Source: Allobrachymonas chironomi DSM 19884
Lineage (GTDB): Bacteria; Pseudomonadota; Gammaproteobacteria; Burkholderiales; Burkholderiaceae_C
DNA: 61,877 bases
Assembly (NCBI RefSeq): GCF_000374625.1
Contig: NZ_KB894775.1
Span: 1-61,877 of the forward strand
Direction of reading: 5' to 3'
The translations under genes and the position numbers were made by a program. The notes under the pieces were generated by a model. That model was not told the DNA's origin. It did no database searches and saw only the letters and a list, made by a program, of their open reading frames with translations. Below are positions 45,480-54,418 of this stretch, piece by piece (the stretch's first letter is position 1; each line of letters starts with the position of its first letter).

Positions 45480-46433
45480 GTGGCTGACAACAAGACTGTT
45501 GCTTCCAAGACTGACCTGGCCCTGGCCCCCAACTGGTCGGCTGTGGCCACCCTGCCCGCACTGGGCAATCTCGACTCGTACATTTCGGCAGTCAACCGCA
45601 TGCCCATGCTCACGCCCGAGCAGGAGCACGACTACGCCAAAAAACTGAAAGACCACAACGACCTGGACGCTGCCGGTCGCCTGATCATGTCGCACCTGCG
45701 CCTGGTGGTGGCGGTATCGCGCCAGTACCTGGGCTATGGCCTGCCGCATGGCGACCTGATCCAGGAGGGCAATGTCGGCCTGATGAAGGCGGTGCGCCGC
45801 TTCGATCCGGATCAGGGCGTGCGCCTGGTGAGCTATGCCATGCACTGGATCAAGGCCGAGATCCACGAATACATCCTGAAGAACTGGCGCATGGTCAAGG
45901 TGGCCACCACCAAGGCCCAGCGCAAGCTGTTCTTCAATCTGCGCAGCAAGAAGCAGGGCTTCCGTGCCGCTGCCGACCTGGACGACGTGATGGCGCATCG
46001 CGACGGCCTGACCGAGCAGGAAATCGACATCATCGCGCAGGACCTGAATGTCAAGCGCGAGGAAGTGATGGAGATGGAAACGCGCATGTCCGGCGGTGAC
46101 GTGCTGCTGGACCCGTCCCCGTCCGATGACGGCGAGCAGGCCTTCGGCCCGATCGCCTACCTGTCCGATGCCAGCCATGAGCCCACCGCCATGCTGGAAG
46201 CGCGTCAGCGCGATGCCATGGCCACCGACGGCATCGCCGCCGCGCTCGATACGCTGGATGCGCGCAGCCGCCGCATCGTGGAGCAGCGCTGGCTCAATGT
46301 CAACGACGATGGCTCCGGCGGCATGACGCTGCACGAGCTGGCCGCCGAATACGGCGTCAGCGCCGAGCGCATCCGCCAGATCGAATCGGCGGCGATGAAG
46401 AAGATGAAGACCGCGCTGGCCGAATACGCCTGA
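45480..46433 (+). CDS. rpoH: Heat-shock sigma factor sigma-32
   Basis: A 317-residue sigma-70 family factor. Region 2 contains HLRLVVAVSRQYLGYGLPHGDLIQEGN (given in parts) and GLMKAVRRFDP, the RpoH box QRKLFFNLRSKK lies near residue 147, and region 4 ends in TLHELAAEYGVSAERIRQIE. It starts with GTG at 45480, with AGGAG a suitable distance upstream; no ATG fits better. A CIRCE site lies upstream, suggesting control by HrcA in addition to sigma-32's own regulation. It is followed by a strong terminator. Confidence 0.96.
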   Translation: MADNKTVASKTDLALAPNWSAVATLPALGNLDSYISAVNRMPMLTPEQEHDYAKKLKDHNDLDAAGRLIMSHLRLVVAVSRQYLGYGLPHGDLIQEGNVGLMKAVRRFDPDQGVRLVSYAMHWIKAEIHEYILKNWRMVKVATTKAQRKLFFNLRSKKQGFRAAADLDDVMAHRDGLTEQEIDIIAQDLNVKREEVMEMETRMSGGDVLLDPSPSDDGEQAFGPIAYLSDASHEPTAMLEARQRDAMATDGIAAALDTLDARSRRIVEQRWLNVNDDGSGGMTLHELAAEYGVSAERIRQIESAAMKKMKTALAEYA

Positions 46434-46458
46434 GCATCAGCGCCGGGCTGCACCTGCC

Positions 46459-46495
46459 AAAACACCCCACGGCCGAACCGGCCCTGGGGTGTTTT
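46459..46495. terminator. Bidirectional terminator between rpoH and SCO1 genes
   Basis: AAAACACCCCA (46459-46469) pairs with TGGGGTGTTTT (46485-46495), with an inner GGCC/GGCC stem in the loop. T-runs on both strands serve converging rpoH and the SCO1-type gene. Confidence 0.9.
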
Positions 46496-46515
46496 TACGT
46501 TCAGAAGCAGCCAGA

Positions 46516-47172
46516 TCAGCCCTCGGCCAACAGCGCCTGGATATCGGCAGCGATGGAGGCAGCCGGGCTGCCATAGCTGCTGTGCAGGCGCACCTTGCCC
46601 TTGGGATCGAACAGCAGCACGCCAGCAGTGTGGTCCATGGTGTAGCTGGTGGGAGTGCTGCCTTCGATCTTCTTGTAGTAGACCTTGAAGTCCGGCGCGA
46701 TCCGGGTGCGCAGCTCTTCGGGCGTGGGCAATAGCGCCAGGAAGGACGGATCGAAGTTGCCCAGGTATTCCTTCAGGATCTGGGCCGTATCGCGCTCCGG
46801 ATCCACCGTGACAAACAGCACCTGCAGCTTGTCGGCATCCGCTCCCAGCAGTTCCCTGACCTGCACCATCTCCGCCAGCGTGGTCGGACAGACATCCGGG
46901 CACTGCACAAAACCGAAGAACATGGCGACTACCTTGCCACGGAAATCGGCCATGCTGCGCTGCTGGCCGTTCATGTCGGGCAGGGAAAAGTCCTGTGCGT
47001 ATTTGGCACCGCTGATGTCCAGACTGTTGAACTTGGCCGACTTGCTGCCGGCCGAGCTGCCATCTTCACAGCCGGCCAGCAACCAGGCGGCACCGCCCAG
47101 CATCAGCGTAGAAACGAGCTGGCGGCGCGTCAGGCCACCAGCCCCGGGAATGGTGTGCGTGGAGTGTGTCAT
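46516..47172 (-). CDS. SCO1/SenC-family copper chaperone lipoprotein
   Basis: A 218-residue thioredoxin-fold protein that delivers copper for cytochrome oxidase CuA assembly. It carries a lipoprotein signal with lipobox LAGC (C35), preceded by a twin-Arg-like RRQLV segment. The copper ligands C91 and C95 (CPDVC) and H181 (TMDHTAGV) are intact. A Ser/Gly linker separates the lipid anchor from the domain. It is a single gene, and no cytochrome oxidase genes are nearby. Confidence 0.93.
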   Translation of the reverse strand: MTHSTHTIPGAGGLTRRQLVSTLMLGGAAWLLAGCEDGSSAGSKSAKFNSLDISGAKYAQDFSLPDMNGQQRSMADFRGKVVAMFFGFVQCPDVCPTTLAEMVQVRELLGADADKLQVLFVTVDPERDTAQILKEYLGNFDPSFLALLPTPEELRTRIAPDFKVYYKKIEGSTPTSYTMDHTAGVLLFDPKGKVRLHSSYGSPAASIAADIQALLAEG

Positions 47173-47211
47173 GCGGTCATTCTACGATCTTGCAAAATAG
47201 GGCGTCGTGCT

Positions 47212-48126
47212 TCAGGCCTGCGGCTTGCGCAGCATGCGCTGCATCTGGTCCAATGTGATCGCCGTGGTGCCTTCCACCTTGTGGCGCGGCTCGGGTTGCA
47301 GGGCGTGGCCATAGATCACCTCGAAGGTCAAAGCGATGCTGCCATCCCGCTCCAGACTGCGCAGGCCCTGGTGCAGCTGGCGCAGCCAGCCACGGCCACG
47401 GGTGCGTGCGTCGCGCTGCGTGGACAGGTTGCGGCCCAGTTCGCGCAGCTCCTGCAGCAGGCGCTCCGGCGTGGCAAAGGTCAGCGTGATGCGCTCCATG
47501 TCCATCACCGGTTCGGCAAAACCGGCCTGCACCAGCATGTCGCCCCAATCGTGCATGTCGGTGAACTGGTGTGCCGGCGCCGGCCAGCCCAGCGTGCGGT
47601 AGAGCGCATCGAGCTCGCGCAGCGTATCCGGCCCCAGCGCCGAGAACATCAGGAAGCCGTTCACCGCCAGCGCCTGGCGCCATTGCGCCAGCAGGGCCTG
47701 CGGATCAGCCGCCATGTGCAGCGCCATATTGGCCCACAGCATGTCGATGCTGCCGGCTTCAGGCAGAGCAGGCTGTGTGGCCGACGGACCGCCGAGCAGG
47801 CCGCCCAGGGTACGGCGCAGCCAGCCACTGCCCCCCTCCGCGGCGGTCAGCTGCTGCAGCGCCTGCTGGCTGGCGGCATCGGCCTCATACGCCCAGGACT
47901 GGGCCTGCGGATAGCGCTGACGCAACAGCGCATGCGCCTGCCGGCCGCCCTTGAGCGGCTGCCAGTGCAGCCAGCGCTGCGGTTGCAGCGTGATCAGCGA
48001 CAGGCGGTCTTCCATGCGGCGCGCGATCTCCTCGTGCAGCCAGGGGCTGTGCGGCAGCGGCAGCTGCTGCCAGCGGCGCGCGGCCACGGGATCGATGCTG
48101 GGGGGGAGTTGGGTCGGGGTATGCAC
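47212..48126 (-). CDS. BioC-like SAM-dependent methyltransferase
   Basis: A protein of about 304 residues from a GTG at 48126; an ATG at 48198 would add 24 residues without conserved character. The opening IDPVAARRW, then LHEEIARRMEDRLSL, resembles the BioC-like methyltransferases located next to comF in Burkholderiales. A methyltransferase core follows, with SIDMLWANMALHMAADPQ and NGFLMFSALGPDTLREL, as in BioC (malonyl-ACP methyltransferase for biotin pimelate synthesis). The glycine-rich SAM loop is not obvious, and an insertion with GLLGGPS sits in the core, so activity is uncertain. It is divergent from comF. Confidence 0.75.
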   Translation of the reverse strand: MHTPTQLPPSIDPVAARRWQQLPLPHSPWLHEEIARRMEDRLSLITLQPQRWLHWQPLKGGRQAHALLRQRYPQAQSWAYEADAASQQALQQLTAAEGGSGWLRRTLGGLLGGPSATQPALPEAGSIDMLWANMALHMAADPQALLAQWRQALAVNGFLMFSALGPDTLRELDALYRTLGWPAPAHQFTDMHDWGDMLVQAGFAEPVMDMERITLTFATPERLLQELRELGRNLSTQRDARTRGRGWLRQLHQGLRSLERDGSIALTFEVIYGHALQPEPRHKVEGTTAITLDQMQRMLRKPQA

Positions 48127-48236
48127 GCGGGCAGTATATAGCGCCACTCCCGCCCTGTGCCAACACGGGAAATGCGTGGCCGGGCGGCAAGATGACATGC
48201 TCAGTTACAATACGGATATTAATTCTTTTGATTTAT

Positions 48237-48974
48237 ATGTCGAACTGGTTCACCCGCCTGATTCCCGCCCGCTGCGGCATTTGCCAGAGCTGGCCGGCGC
48301 AAGCGCTATGTACCGATTGCCTGCACCTGCATGCGCAACAGGCGCCGCGCTGCCGTGGCTGTGCCCTGCTGCTGCCACCGGATGAGGATGATGGTTACGG
48401 CCTGTGCCACGATTGCAGCCAGCATCCGGCCCCCTTGCTGGAAAGCTGCCACGCCGCCCTCTCCTATGTCTGGCCCTGGCAAGGCTGCATCGATGCCTTC
48501 AAGTTCCATGGCCAGCCGGCGCTGGCCGGTCTGCTGGCGCAGCGCATGGCCGCCTGCCCGGAGCTGGTCGCCCTGGTGCGCAATTGCGATCTGCTGGTGC
48601 CATTGCCGCTGCACCCGCGCCGGCTGGCGGAACGCGGCTTCAGCCAGACCTGGCTGCTGGCACAGCAGTTGCGCCGGCAGATCCGCCCTGGCCCGCAACA
48701 GGCCGTGCTGCGCCATGACTGGCTGCAACGCAGCCGCCACACGCCGCACCAGAGCCGCTTGCCGCATGCCGAGCGCGAGCACAATATCCGGCAGGCTTTC
48801 GAGGTACCGTTGCGGCTCGCGCCACTGGTGGAAGGCCGCCATGCAGTGCTGCTGGACGACGTGATGACGACCGGGGCCACGCTGGAAGAAGCGGCCCGCG
48901 CGCTGCTGGCCGAGGGCTGCCACCGCGTCAGCGCGGTGGTGCTGGCGCGCACCGAAAAACCCCGGTTTGATTAG
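48237..48974 (+). CDS. comF: ComF-family phosphoribosyltransferase-like protein
   Basis: A 245-residue protein with an N-terminal zinc-finger region (CGICQSW, CTDC, CRGCALL, CHDC) and a phosphoribosyltransferase-like domain ending in LLDDVMTTGATLEEAARALL. ComF proteins take part in transport of DNA during natural transformation and are widely conserved outside competent species. The start MSNWFTRLIPARC at 48237 was chosen because earlier in-frame Met codons add unconserved residues. It is divergent from the BioC-like gene. Confidence 0.88.
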   Translation: MSNWFTRLIPARCGICQSWPAQALCTDCLHLHAQQAPRCRGCALLLPPDEDDGYGLCHDCSQHPAPLLESCHAALSYVWPWQGCIDAFKFHGQPALAGLLAQRMAACPELVALVRNCDLLVPLPLHPRRLAERGFSQTWLLAQQLRRQIRPGPQQAVLRHDWLQRSRHTPHQSRLPHAEREHNIRQAFEVPLRLAPLVEGRHAVLLDDVMTTGATLEEAARALLAEGCHRVSAVVLARTEKPRFD

Positions 48975-49004
48975 CGCCCCGATTTGGCGCGACAATGCGC
49001 AGCC

Positions 49005-49481
49005 ATGTTTCACATCGTCCTGGTCCACCCCGAAATTCCGCCAAATACCGGCAACGTGATCCGTCTGGCGGCCAATACCGGCTGCACGCTGCATCTGATC
49101 GAGCCGCTGGGTTTTCGCCTGGACGACAAGCAGCTGCGCCGCGCCGGGCTGGACTACCACGAATACGCCACGCTGCAGGTACACACCAGCTGGCAGGCCT
49201 TTCTGGAGCGCGCACAGCCGGATCCGGGCCGGCTGTTTGCCATGACCACGCGCGGCAGCCATCCGGTGCAGGCGCAAGTGTTCCTGCCGGGCGACTGGCT
49301 GGTGTTTGGCTGCGAGACTGCCGGCCTGCCGGCCGCAATCCGCGACAGCTTTCCAGAAAACCGCCGGCTGCGCCTGCCGATGCTGCCGACGCAGCGCAGC
49401 CTGAACCTGTCCAATGCCGTGGCCGTCACCGTGTACGAGGCCTGGCGACAGTGCGGCTTTGCCGGCGCAGGGATTCAGTAG
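49005..49481 (+). CDS. trmL: tRNA (cytidine/uridine-2'-O)-methyltransferase TrmL
   Basis: A 158-residue SPOUT methyltransferase. It starts [20 protein letters not shown], the typical TrmL start, and has the knot motifs FGCETAGLP and [19 protein letters not shown]. TrmL methylates the wobble position 34 of tRNA-Leu isoacceptors. It lies 30 nt after comF, and its last 7 bp overlap the convergent parA gene. Confidence 0.95.
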   Translation: MFHIVLVHPEIPPNTGNVIRLAANTGCTLHLIEPLGFRLDDKQLRRAGLDYHEYATLQVHTSWQAFLERAQPDPGRLFAMTTRGSHPVQAQVFLPGDWLVFGCETAGLPAAIRDSFPENRRLRLPMLPTQRSLNLSNAVAVTVYEAWRQCGFAGAGIQ

Positions 49482-50140
49482 CGCGCGTCCGGATCGACCT
49501 TGCCACTGGGCTGCGGGCGCGAGGGTTCGTCCAGCCAGCGGCAGATCGGCTCCCACTGCTGCAGGTCGCGCTGCACACGGCCCGGCGGCACATCGAACAG
49601 GGTCATGCCCTGCGCCGCCAGATGCACATAGTTCTGCGTGTCACGCACCACGCCCAGCAACGGGAACGGCAGGTGTTCGCAGAAATCGCGCAGGTGCTGC
49701 AGCGAATGGGTGTTTTCCTTGACGCGCATCGCCAGCAGGGCAATATCGATGCGGGCGAGCTTCTTGTACTCGATCAGTTCGCGCATGAAATCCACCGTGG
49801 CGCGCATGTCGAACACGCTGGGCTGCAGCGGCACCACCGCCTTGGTGGCCATCTTGAGCACGCCTTTCAGCTCCTTGCCGTCCAGGCCGGCAGGGGTATC
49901 GAGCACCACATGCGTGACGCCCTTGGGCACCTTGACCTTGCCGGGCGTGGCGGTTTCCCAGGGCACGATCTTGCCGGCGGAAGACGGACGGTCGGCCAGC
50001 CACTGGCGCGAGGATTGCTGCTTGTCCACATCTCCCAGCATGACACGTGCCCCGCGCGAGGCGAAGTAGCCCGCAATATTGGTGGAGACGGTAGTTTTGC
50101 CCACCCCTCCCTTGGGGTTGACGACGACAACTACGGGCAT
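49475..50140 (-). CDS. Orphan ParA/MinD-family ATPase
   Basis: A 221-residue ParA-type ATPase with deviant Walker A KGGVGKTT (10-17), the switch D in [12 protein letters not shown], and Walker B-like [11 protein letters not shown]. It lacks an N-terminal HTH, so it resembles small partition or cargo-positioning ParAs rather than plasmid ParA. No parB or parS-like gene flanks it, so it is unlikely to act in chromosome partition alone; chemoreceptor, carboxysome or flagellar-type positioning are alternatives. It converges with trmL (7-bp overlap) and is divergent from the DUF1841 gene. An inverted repeat AAACAGGG-N16-CCCTGTTT lies 49 bp upstream. Confidence 0.87.
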   Translation of the reverse strand: MPVVVVVNPKGGVGKTTVSTNIAGYFASRGARVMLGDVDKQQSSRQWLADRPSSAGKIVPWETATPGKVKVPKGVTHVVLDTPAGLDGKELKGVLKMATKAVVPLQPSVFDMRATVDFMRELIEYKKLARIDIALLAMRVKENTHSLQHLRDFCEHLPFPLLGVVRDTQNYVHLAAQGMTLFDVPPGRVQRDLQQWEPICRWLDEPSRPQPSGKVDPDARY

Positions 50141-50188
50141 GGCAAGAAGCTCCTTTCGTGAACCATGAGGACAGCAGCGGACTGCTTA

Positions 50189-50220
50189 AAACAGGGGCAA
50201 AGTTGCACTGTACCCTGTTT
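50189..50220. promoter_or_regulatory. Inverted repeat upstream of parA, possible operator
   Basis: AAACAGGG (50189-50196) and CCCTGTTT (50213-50220) form an 8-bp inverted repeat with a 16-nt spacer in the divergent region of the parA and DUF1841 genes. Confidence 0.4.
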
Positions 50221-50342
50221 GCCCTTGCGCGCCCACGGTTTTGGGCGTAGCGTGGCCGCAAAATCCTGCAAAATGGCTTGTAGAAACCCGATTTTCGGTG
50301 TATGTCATATATTCGTCATAAATCTGGAACCGCTTTACCCCC

Positions 50343-50783
50343 ATGTTGATGCAACCAAGCCAGGCCGATGTGCGCCGCTATTTCTGTGCCACCTATGCCA
50401 AGTGGCGAGACAGCCAGCCCATGGATGCCATGGAAACGCTGATTGCCGGCTGGATCGACCAGCACCCCGAATACCATGCCGACCTGGCCCATGTCGATGC
50501 CGCCCTGGCGGCCATGCAGAAGCCGGATCTGGCCGGCCAGGCCAACCCCTTTCTGCACCTGTCCATGCACCTGACCATCAGCGAGCAATGCAGCATCGAC
50601 CAGCCGCGCGGTATCCGCCAGGCGGTGGAGCTGCTGGCGGCACGCCGGCATGACCTGCATGCGGCCCACCACGCGGTGATGGACTGCCTGGGCCGCATGA
50701 TCTGGGAAAGCCAGCGCAACGGCCGCCCGCCGGACGGCCAGGCCTACCTGGCCAGCGTGCAGCGACTGGCCACACAAGACTGA
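50343..50783 (+). CDS. DUF1841 family protein
   Basis: A 146-residue protein. The core PFLHLSMHLTISEQCSIDQP and the C-terminal MDCLGRMIWESQRNG match DUF1841, a family common in beta- and gammaproteobacteria with no known role. The N-terminus has a conserved RRYFCATYAKW block. No signal peptide. It precedes ppk2 by 30 nt and is probably cotranscribed with it. The start is the ATG at 50343; ATG 50349 is possible. Confidence 0.88.
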   Translation: MLMQPSQADVRRYFCATYAKWRDSQPMDAMETLIAGWIDQHPEYHADLAHVDAALAAMQKPDLAGQANPFLHLSMHLTISEQCSIDQPRGIRQAVELLAARRHDLHAAHHAVMDCLGRMIWESQRNGRPPDGQAYLASVQRLATQD

Positions 50784-50813
50784 AGCCCCGACAACAACTA
50801 CAAGGAGTCGACC

Positions 50814-51713
50814 ATGAGCAAATCCGCCAAGCATGGCAAGCACCCGGCCAAGCCCACCCCGCTGCTGCGCCAATGGCAGCCGCCGGTCACGCGCTCCGTG
50901 CATGCCACCGATGGCAGTGGCGCCTACAGCGCCGCCAGCACGGTCAGGATGGCCGATTTCGACCCCGCAGCCCAGCCCTATGCGATCGGTTCCAAGCTGG
51001 AAAACAAGGCTGCCGTCAAGGCACTGGCCGAAGAAATCGACCTGCTGCAGGACGTGCTGCTGGCGGATCGCCGCCATGCCCTGCTGGTGATCCTGCAGGG
51101 CATGGATGCATCGGGCAAGGACGGCACGCTGCGTGGCGTGTTCAGCCATACCAGCCCGCTGGGTGTGCGCAGCGTCGGCTGGAAAGCCCCGACATCGCTG
51201 GAGCTCAGCCATGACTACCTGTGGCGTCTGCATGCCGAGATGCCGGCCCGGGGCGAGATCGTGGTGTTCAACCGCAGCCAGTACGAGGATGTGCTGGTGC
51301 CGGTGGTCAACCGGAGCATCAGCACCGAGCAGACGCGCCAGCGCTATGCCCAGATCAACGACTTCGAACGCATGCTGTCGGAAAACGGCACCGTGATCCT
51401 CAAGTTCATGCTGCACATCAGCAAGGACGAGCAGCGCGAACGCCTGCAGGAGCGCGTCGATGACCCGACCCGACACTGGAAGTTCGAGGTCGGTGATCTG
51501 GAAGTGCGCCGCCACTGGGATGACTACCAGCAGGCCTATGCCCAGCTGCTGTCGCACACCAGCACGCCCTGGGCTCCCTGGACCGTGGTGCCGGCCGACA
51601 GCAAGACGCACCGCAACCTGATGATCGCCACCGTGGTGCGCGATACCCTGCAGGGCATGGACCTGCGCTACCCGCCGCCCAAGCCCGAGCTCAAGGGCGT
51701 CACCATCAAGTAG
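50814..51713 (+). CDS. ppk2: Polyphosphate kinase 2 family protein
   Basis: A 299-residue enzyme of the PPK2 family, using polyphosphate to phosphorylate nucleotides. The P-loop is ILQGMDASGKDGT (96-105), the lid-type segment WKAPTSLELSHDYLWR and the Walker B-type VVFNRSQYEDVLVPVV follow, and TPWAPWTVVPADSKTHRNL is near the end. The class (ADP versus AMP acceptor) cannot be fixed from sequence alone. The start after AAGGAG at 50814 is clear. It follows DUF1841. Confidence 0.92.
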   Translation: MSKSAKHGKHPAKPTPLLRQWQPPVTRSVHATDGSGAYSAASTVRMADFDPAAQPYAIGSKLENKAAVKALAEEIDLLQDVLLADRRHALLVILQGMDASGKDGTLRGVFSHTSPLGVRSVGWKAPTSLELSHDYLWRLHAEMPARGEIVVFNRSQYEDVLVPVVNRSISTEQTRQRYAQINDFERMLSENGTVILKFMLHISKDEQRERLQERVDDPTRHWKFEVGDLEVRRHWDDYQQAYAQLLSHTSTPWAPWTVVPADSKTHRNLMIATVVRDTLQGMDLRYPPPKPELKGVTIK

Positions 51714-51766
51714 GATGCCGGGCATCCAGCCGCTTTTTTGATTTGAATAGACCAACCGGATACGAC

Positions 51767-52615
51767 ATGCAGAAATTCCAGGGTTCCGACCAATACGTTG
51801 CCACCGACGACCTCAAACTCGCCGTCAACGCCGCCATCACGCTGCAGCGCCCGCTGCTGGTCAAGGGCGAGCCCGGCACCGGCAAGACCATGCTGGCCGA
51901 AGAGGTCGCCAGCGAGCTGAACATGCCGCTGCTGCAGTGGCACATCAAGTCCACCACCAAGGCGCAGCAGGGCCTGTACGAGTACGATGCCGTCAACCGC
52001 CTGCGCGATTCGCAGCTGGGCGATGACCGCGTCAAGGACATTCAGAACTACATCGTCAAGGGCGTGCTGTGGCAGGCCTTCACCGCCGACCAGCCGGTGG
52101 CGCTGCTGATCGACGAGATCGACAAGGCCGATATCGAATTCCCGAACGACCTGCTGCGCGAGCTGGACCGCATGGAGTTCTACTGCTACGAGACGCGCGA
52201 GCTGATCAAGGCGAAACACCGCCCGCTGGTGTTCATCACCTCCAACAACGAGAAGGAGCTGCCGGACGCCTTTCTGCGCCGCTGCTTCTTCCACTACATC
52301 CAGTTCCCCGATACCGAGACACTGGAAAAAATCGTCGGCGTACACTTCCCCGGCCTGAAGCAGGAGCTGCTGCGCGCCGCCCTCGAATCCTTCACCACCT
52401 TGCGCACCATCCCCGGCCTGAAGAAGAAGCCCAGCACCAGCGAGCTGCTGGACTGGCTCAAGCTGCTGCTGGCCGAAGACGTGCCGCCGGGCGCGCTGCA
52501 AGCCTCCGAAGCCGGCAAGATGAAGATGCCTCCGATGCTGGGCGCGCTGCTGAAGAACGAGCAGGACCTGTCCCTGTTCGAGAAACTGGTGGCGATGCAG
52601 AACCGCAACCGCTGA
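51767..52615 (+). CDS. MoxR-family AAA ATPase (CoxD-like)
   Basis: A 282-residue AAA+ protein. Walker A GEPGTGKT is at 34-41, Walker B LLIDEIDKAD contains D116-E117, and the sensor-1 segment is FITSNNEKELPDAFLRRC. The MoxR family forms hexameric chaperones that insert cofactors or assemble protein complexes with a von Willebrand (VWA) partner. Such a partner, the VWA gene at 53234, follows after a GNAT gene. The start was placed at ATG 51767; a TTG eight codons upstream also exists. It opens the rightward run that ends with tamB. Confidence 0.92.
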   Translation: MQKFQGSDQYVATDDLKLAVNAAITLQRPLLVKGEPGTGKTMLAEEVASELNMPLLQWHIKSTTKAQQGLYEYDAVNRLRDSQLGDDRVKDIQNYIVKGVLWQAFTADQPVALLIDEIDKADIEFPNDLLRELDRMEFYCYETRELIKAKHRPLVFITSNNEKELPDAFLRRCFFHYIQFPDTETLEKIVGVHFPGLKQELLRAALESFTTLRTIPGLKKKPSTSELLDWLKLLLAEDVPPGALQASEAGKMKMPPMLGALLKNEQDLSLFEKLVAMQNRNR

Positions 52616-52625
52616 GCATGCGCCG

Positions 52626-53240
52626 ATGAGCGCCGCTGCCTGGGTTCACGCACTGCAGCTGCAACGCGATGGCGTGCGGCTGGAGCCGCTCGGGCCGCAG
52701 CACGCTGACGGTCTGGCGGCAGCGGCGCGTGATGGCGAGCTATGGAACATCCGCGTGACCGGCGTGCCGGCTCCGGGCGATGAGACTGCCTATATCACCA
52801 CGGCGCTGCAGATGCAGGCTGCCGGCTCACGCCAGCCGTTTGCCGTCATCGATGCGACCAGCGGGCGTGTCCTGGGCAGCACCAGCTACCACGACATGCT
52901 GCCCGAGGTGCGCCGGCTGGAGATCGGCTACACCTGGTATGCCCGCAGCGTGCAGCGCAGCCATGTGAACAGTACCGCCAAGCTGATGCTGCTGACGCAC
53001 GCTTTCGAGACCCTTCACGCCGCCGTAGTGGGCTGGCGTACCGACAACTTCAACTTTGCCAGCCAGCGCGCCATCGAGCGGCTTGGCGCGAAAAGGGATG
53101 GCGTGATCCGCCACCACGCGCTGCGCCGTGACGGCACCGTGCGCGACACCGTCATGTACAGCATGACGGCTGGCGAATGGCCCGAGGCGAAGGCGCAGCT
53201 GCTGTATCGCCTCGTCATGTACCGGAGCAAGCCATGCTGA
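52626..53240 (+). CDS. GNAT-family N-acetyltransferase (RimJ/RimL-like)
   Basis: A 204-residue acetyltransferase of the Acetyltransf_3/RimJ-RimL group. Blocks visible are RLEPLGPQHADGLAAAA at the start, TSYHDMLPEVRRLEIGYTWY, KLMLLTHAFETLHAAVVGWRT and NFASQRAIERLGAKRDGVIR. Its unusual position is between moxR and the VWA gene, with a 7-bp overlap with the latter, so it is cotranslated with that pair. It may modify a component that MoxR and VWA act on. That is inference. Confidence 0.85.
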   Translation: MSAAAWVHALQLQRDGVRLEPLGPQHADGLAAAARDGELWNIRVTGVPAPGDETAYITTALQMQAAGSRQPFAVIDATSGRVLGSTSYHDMLPEVRRLEIGYTWYARSVQRSHVNSTAKLMLLTHAFETLHAAVVGWRTDNFNFASQRAIERLGAKRDGVIRHHALRRDGTVRDTVMYSMTAGEWPEAKAQLLYRLVMYRSKPC

Positions 53241-54418
53241 TCCCCTTTTTCCAGGCCTTGCGCAAGGCCAAGATACCTGTATCGGTACGCGAATTCCTGA
53301 CCCTGCTGGAAGCGCTGCAGGCACAGGTGGTCGGGCCGGCGACCGAGCGCGCCAGCCTGGATGACTTCTACTTTCTGGCCCGCACCTGCCTGGTCAAGGA
53401 CGAGCGCCATTACGACAAGTTCGACCAGGCCTTTGGCCTGTATTTCAAGGGCGTGGAGCATGTCGGCGAGATCCTGAAGGAGATTCCCGAGGACTGGCTG
53501 AAGCAGACCTTCGAGAAATTCCTGACGCCCGAGGAAAAGGCGCAGCTCGAGGCCATGGGCTGGGACGAGCTGATGGAAACGCTGAAAAAGCGCCTGGAAG
53601 AACAACAGGGCCGCCATGCCGGCGGCAACAAGTGGATCGGCACCGGCGGCACCAGCCCGTTCGGCCATGGCGGCTTCAACCCGGCCGGCATCCGCATCGG
53701 CGGCACCGGCCGCAACCGCAGCGCGGTCAAGGTCTGGGAAAAGCGCGCCTTCCGCGATTACGACGACTCGCTGGAACTGGGCACACGCAACATCCAGATC
53801 GCCCTGCGCAAGCTGCGCAAGTTCGCGCGCCAGGGCGCGCATGAGGAACTGGCGCTGGACGAGACCATCCGCGCCACGGCGGCCAACGCGGGCTGGCTCG
53901 ATATCCGCATGCGCCCGGAGCGCCACAACGCGATCAAGGTCCTGCTGCTGATGGACGTAGGCGGCAGCATGGACGACCACATCCAGCGCGTGGAAGAGCT
54001 GTTCAGCGCCGCCAAGAACGAATTCAAGCACCTGGAGTTCTACTACTTCCACAACTGTGTCTACGATTACATGTGGAAGAACAACCGCCGCCGCTATGCC
54101 GAGAAGTTCCCGACCTGGGACATCATCCGCAAGTACAACAAGGACTACAAGCTGGTGTTTGTCGGCGATGCCACCATGAGCCCGTACGAAATCCTGCAGC
54201 CCGGCGGCAGCGTCGAATACCACAACGAGGAAGCCGGCGCGGTCTGGATGCAGCGCCTGTTGCAGGCGTTTCCCAAGCACATCTGGATCAATCCGGAACC
54301 GCAAGGCGTGTGGCAGTACCGCCAGAGCATCGACATCATGCAGCAGTTGCTGGGCCACGGAAAAATGGTACCCTTGACCCTTCAAGGACTTGAGCAGGGC
54401 ATCCGGACCCTGCTGTAA
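53234..54418 (+). CDS. VWA-domain protein, CoxE-like
   Basis: A 394-residue protein. N-terminal helical region (LIPFFQALRKAKIPVSVREF) and a central Gly-rich stretch (GGTSPFGHGGFNPAGIR) precede a VWA domain with the MIDAS motif DVGGSMD near residue 241. This is the standard CoxE/DUF58-like partner for MoxR ATPases. The start ATG 53234 lies within the GNAT gene end (7-bp overlap). The next gene, tamA, begins immediately after its stop codon with no gap, which suggests one transcript. Confidence 0.92.
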   Translation: MLIPFFQALRKAKIPVSVREFLTLLEALQAQVVGPATERASLDDFYFLARTCLVKDERHYDKFDQAFGLYFKGVEHVGEILKEIPEDWLKQTFEKFLTPEEKAQLEAMGWDELMETLKKRLEEQQGRHAGGNKWIGTGGTSPFGHGGFNPAGIRIGGTGRNRSAVKVWEKRAFRDYDDSLELGTRNIQIALRKLRKFARQGAHEELALDETIRATAANAGWLDIRMRPERHNAIKVLLLMDVGGSMDDHIQRVEELFSAAKNEFKHLEFYYFHNCVYDYMWKNNRRRYAEKFPTWDIIRKYNKDYKLVFVGDATMSPYEILQPGGSVEYHNEEAGAVWMQRLLQAFPKHIWINPEPQGVWQYRQSIDIMQQLLGHGKMVPLTLQGLEQGIRTLL

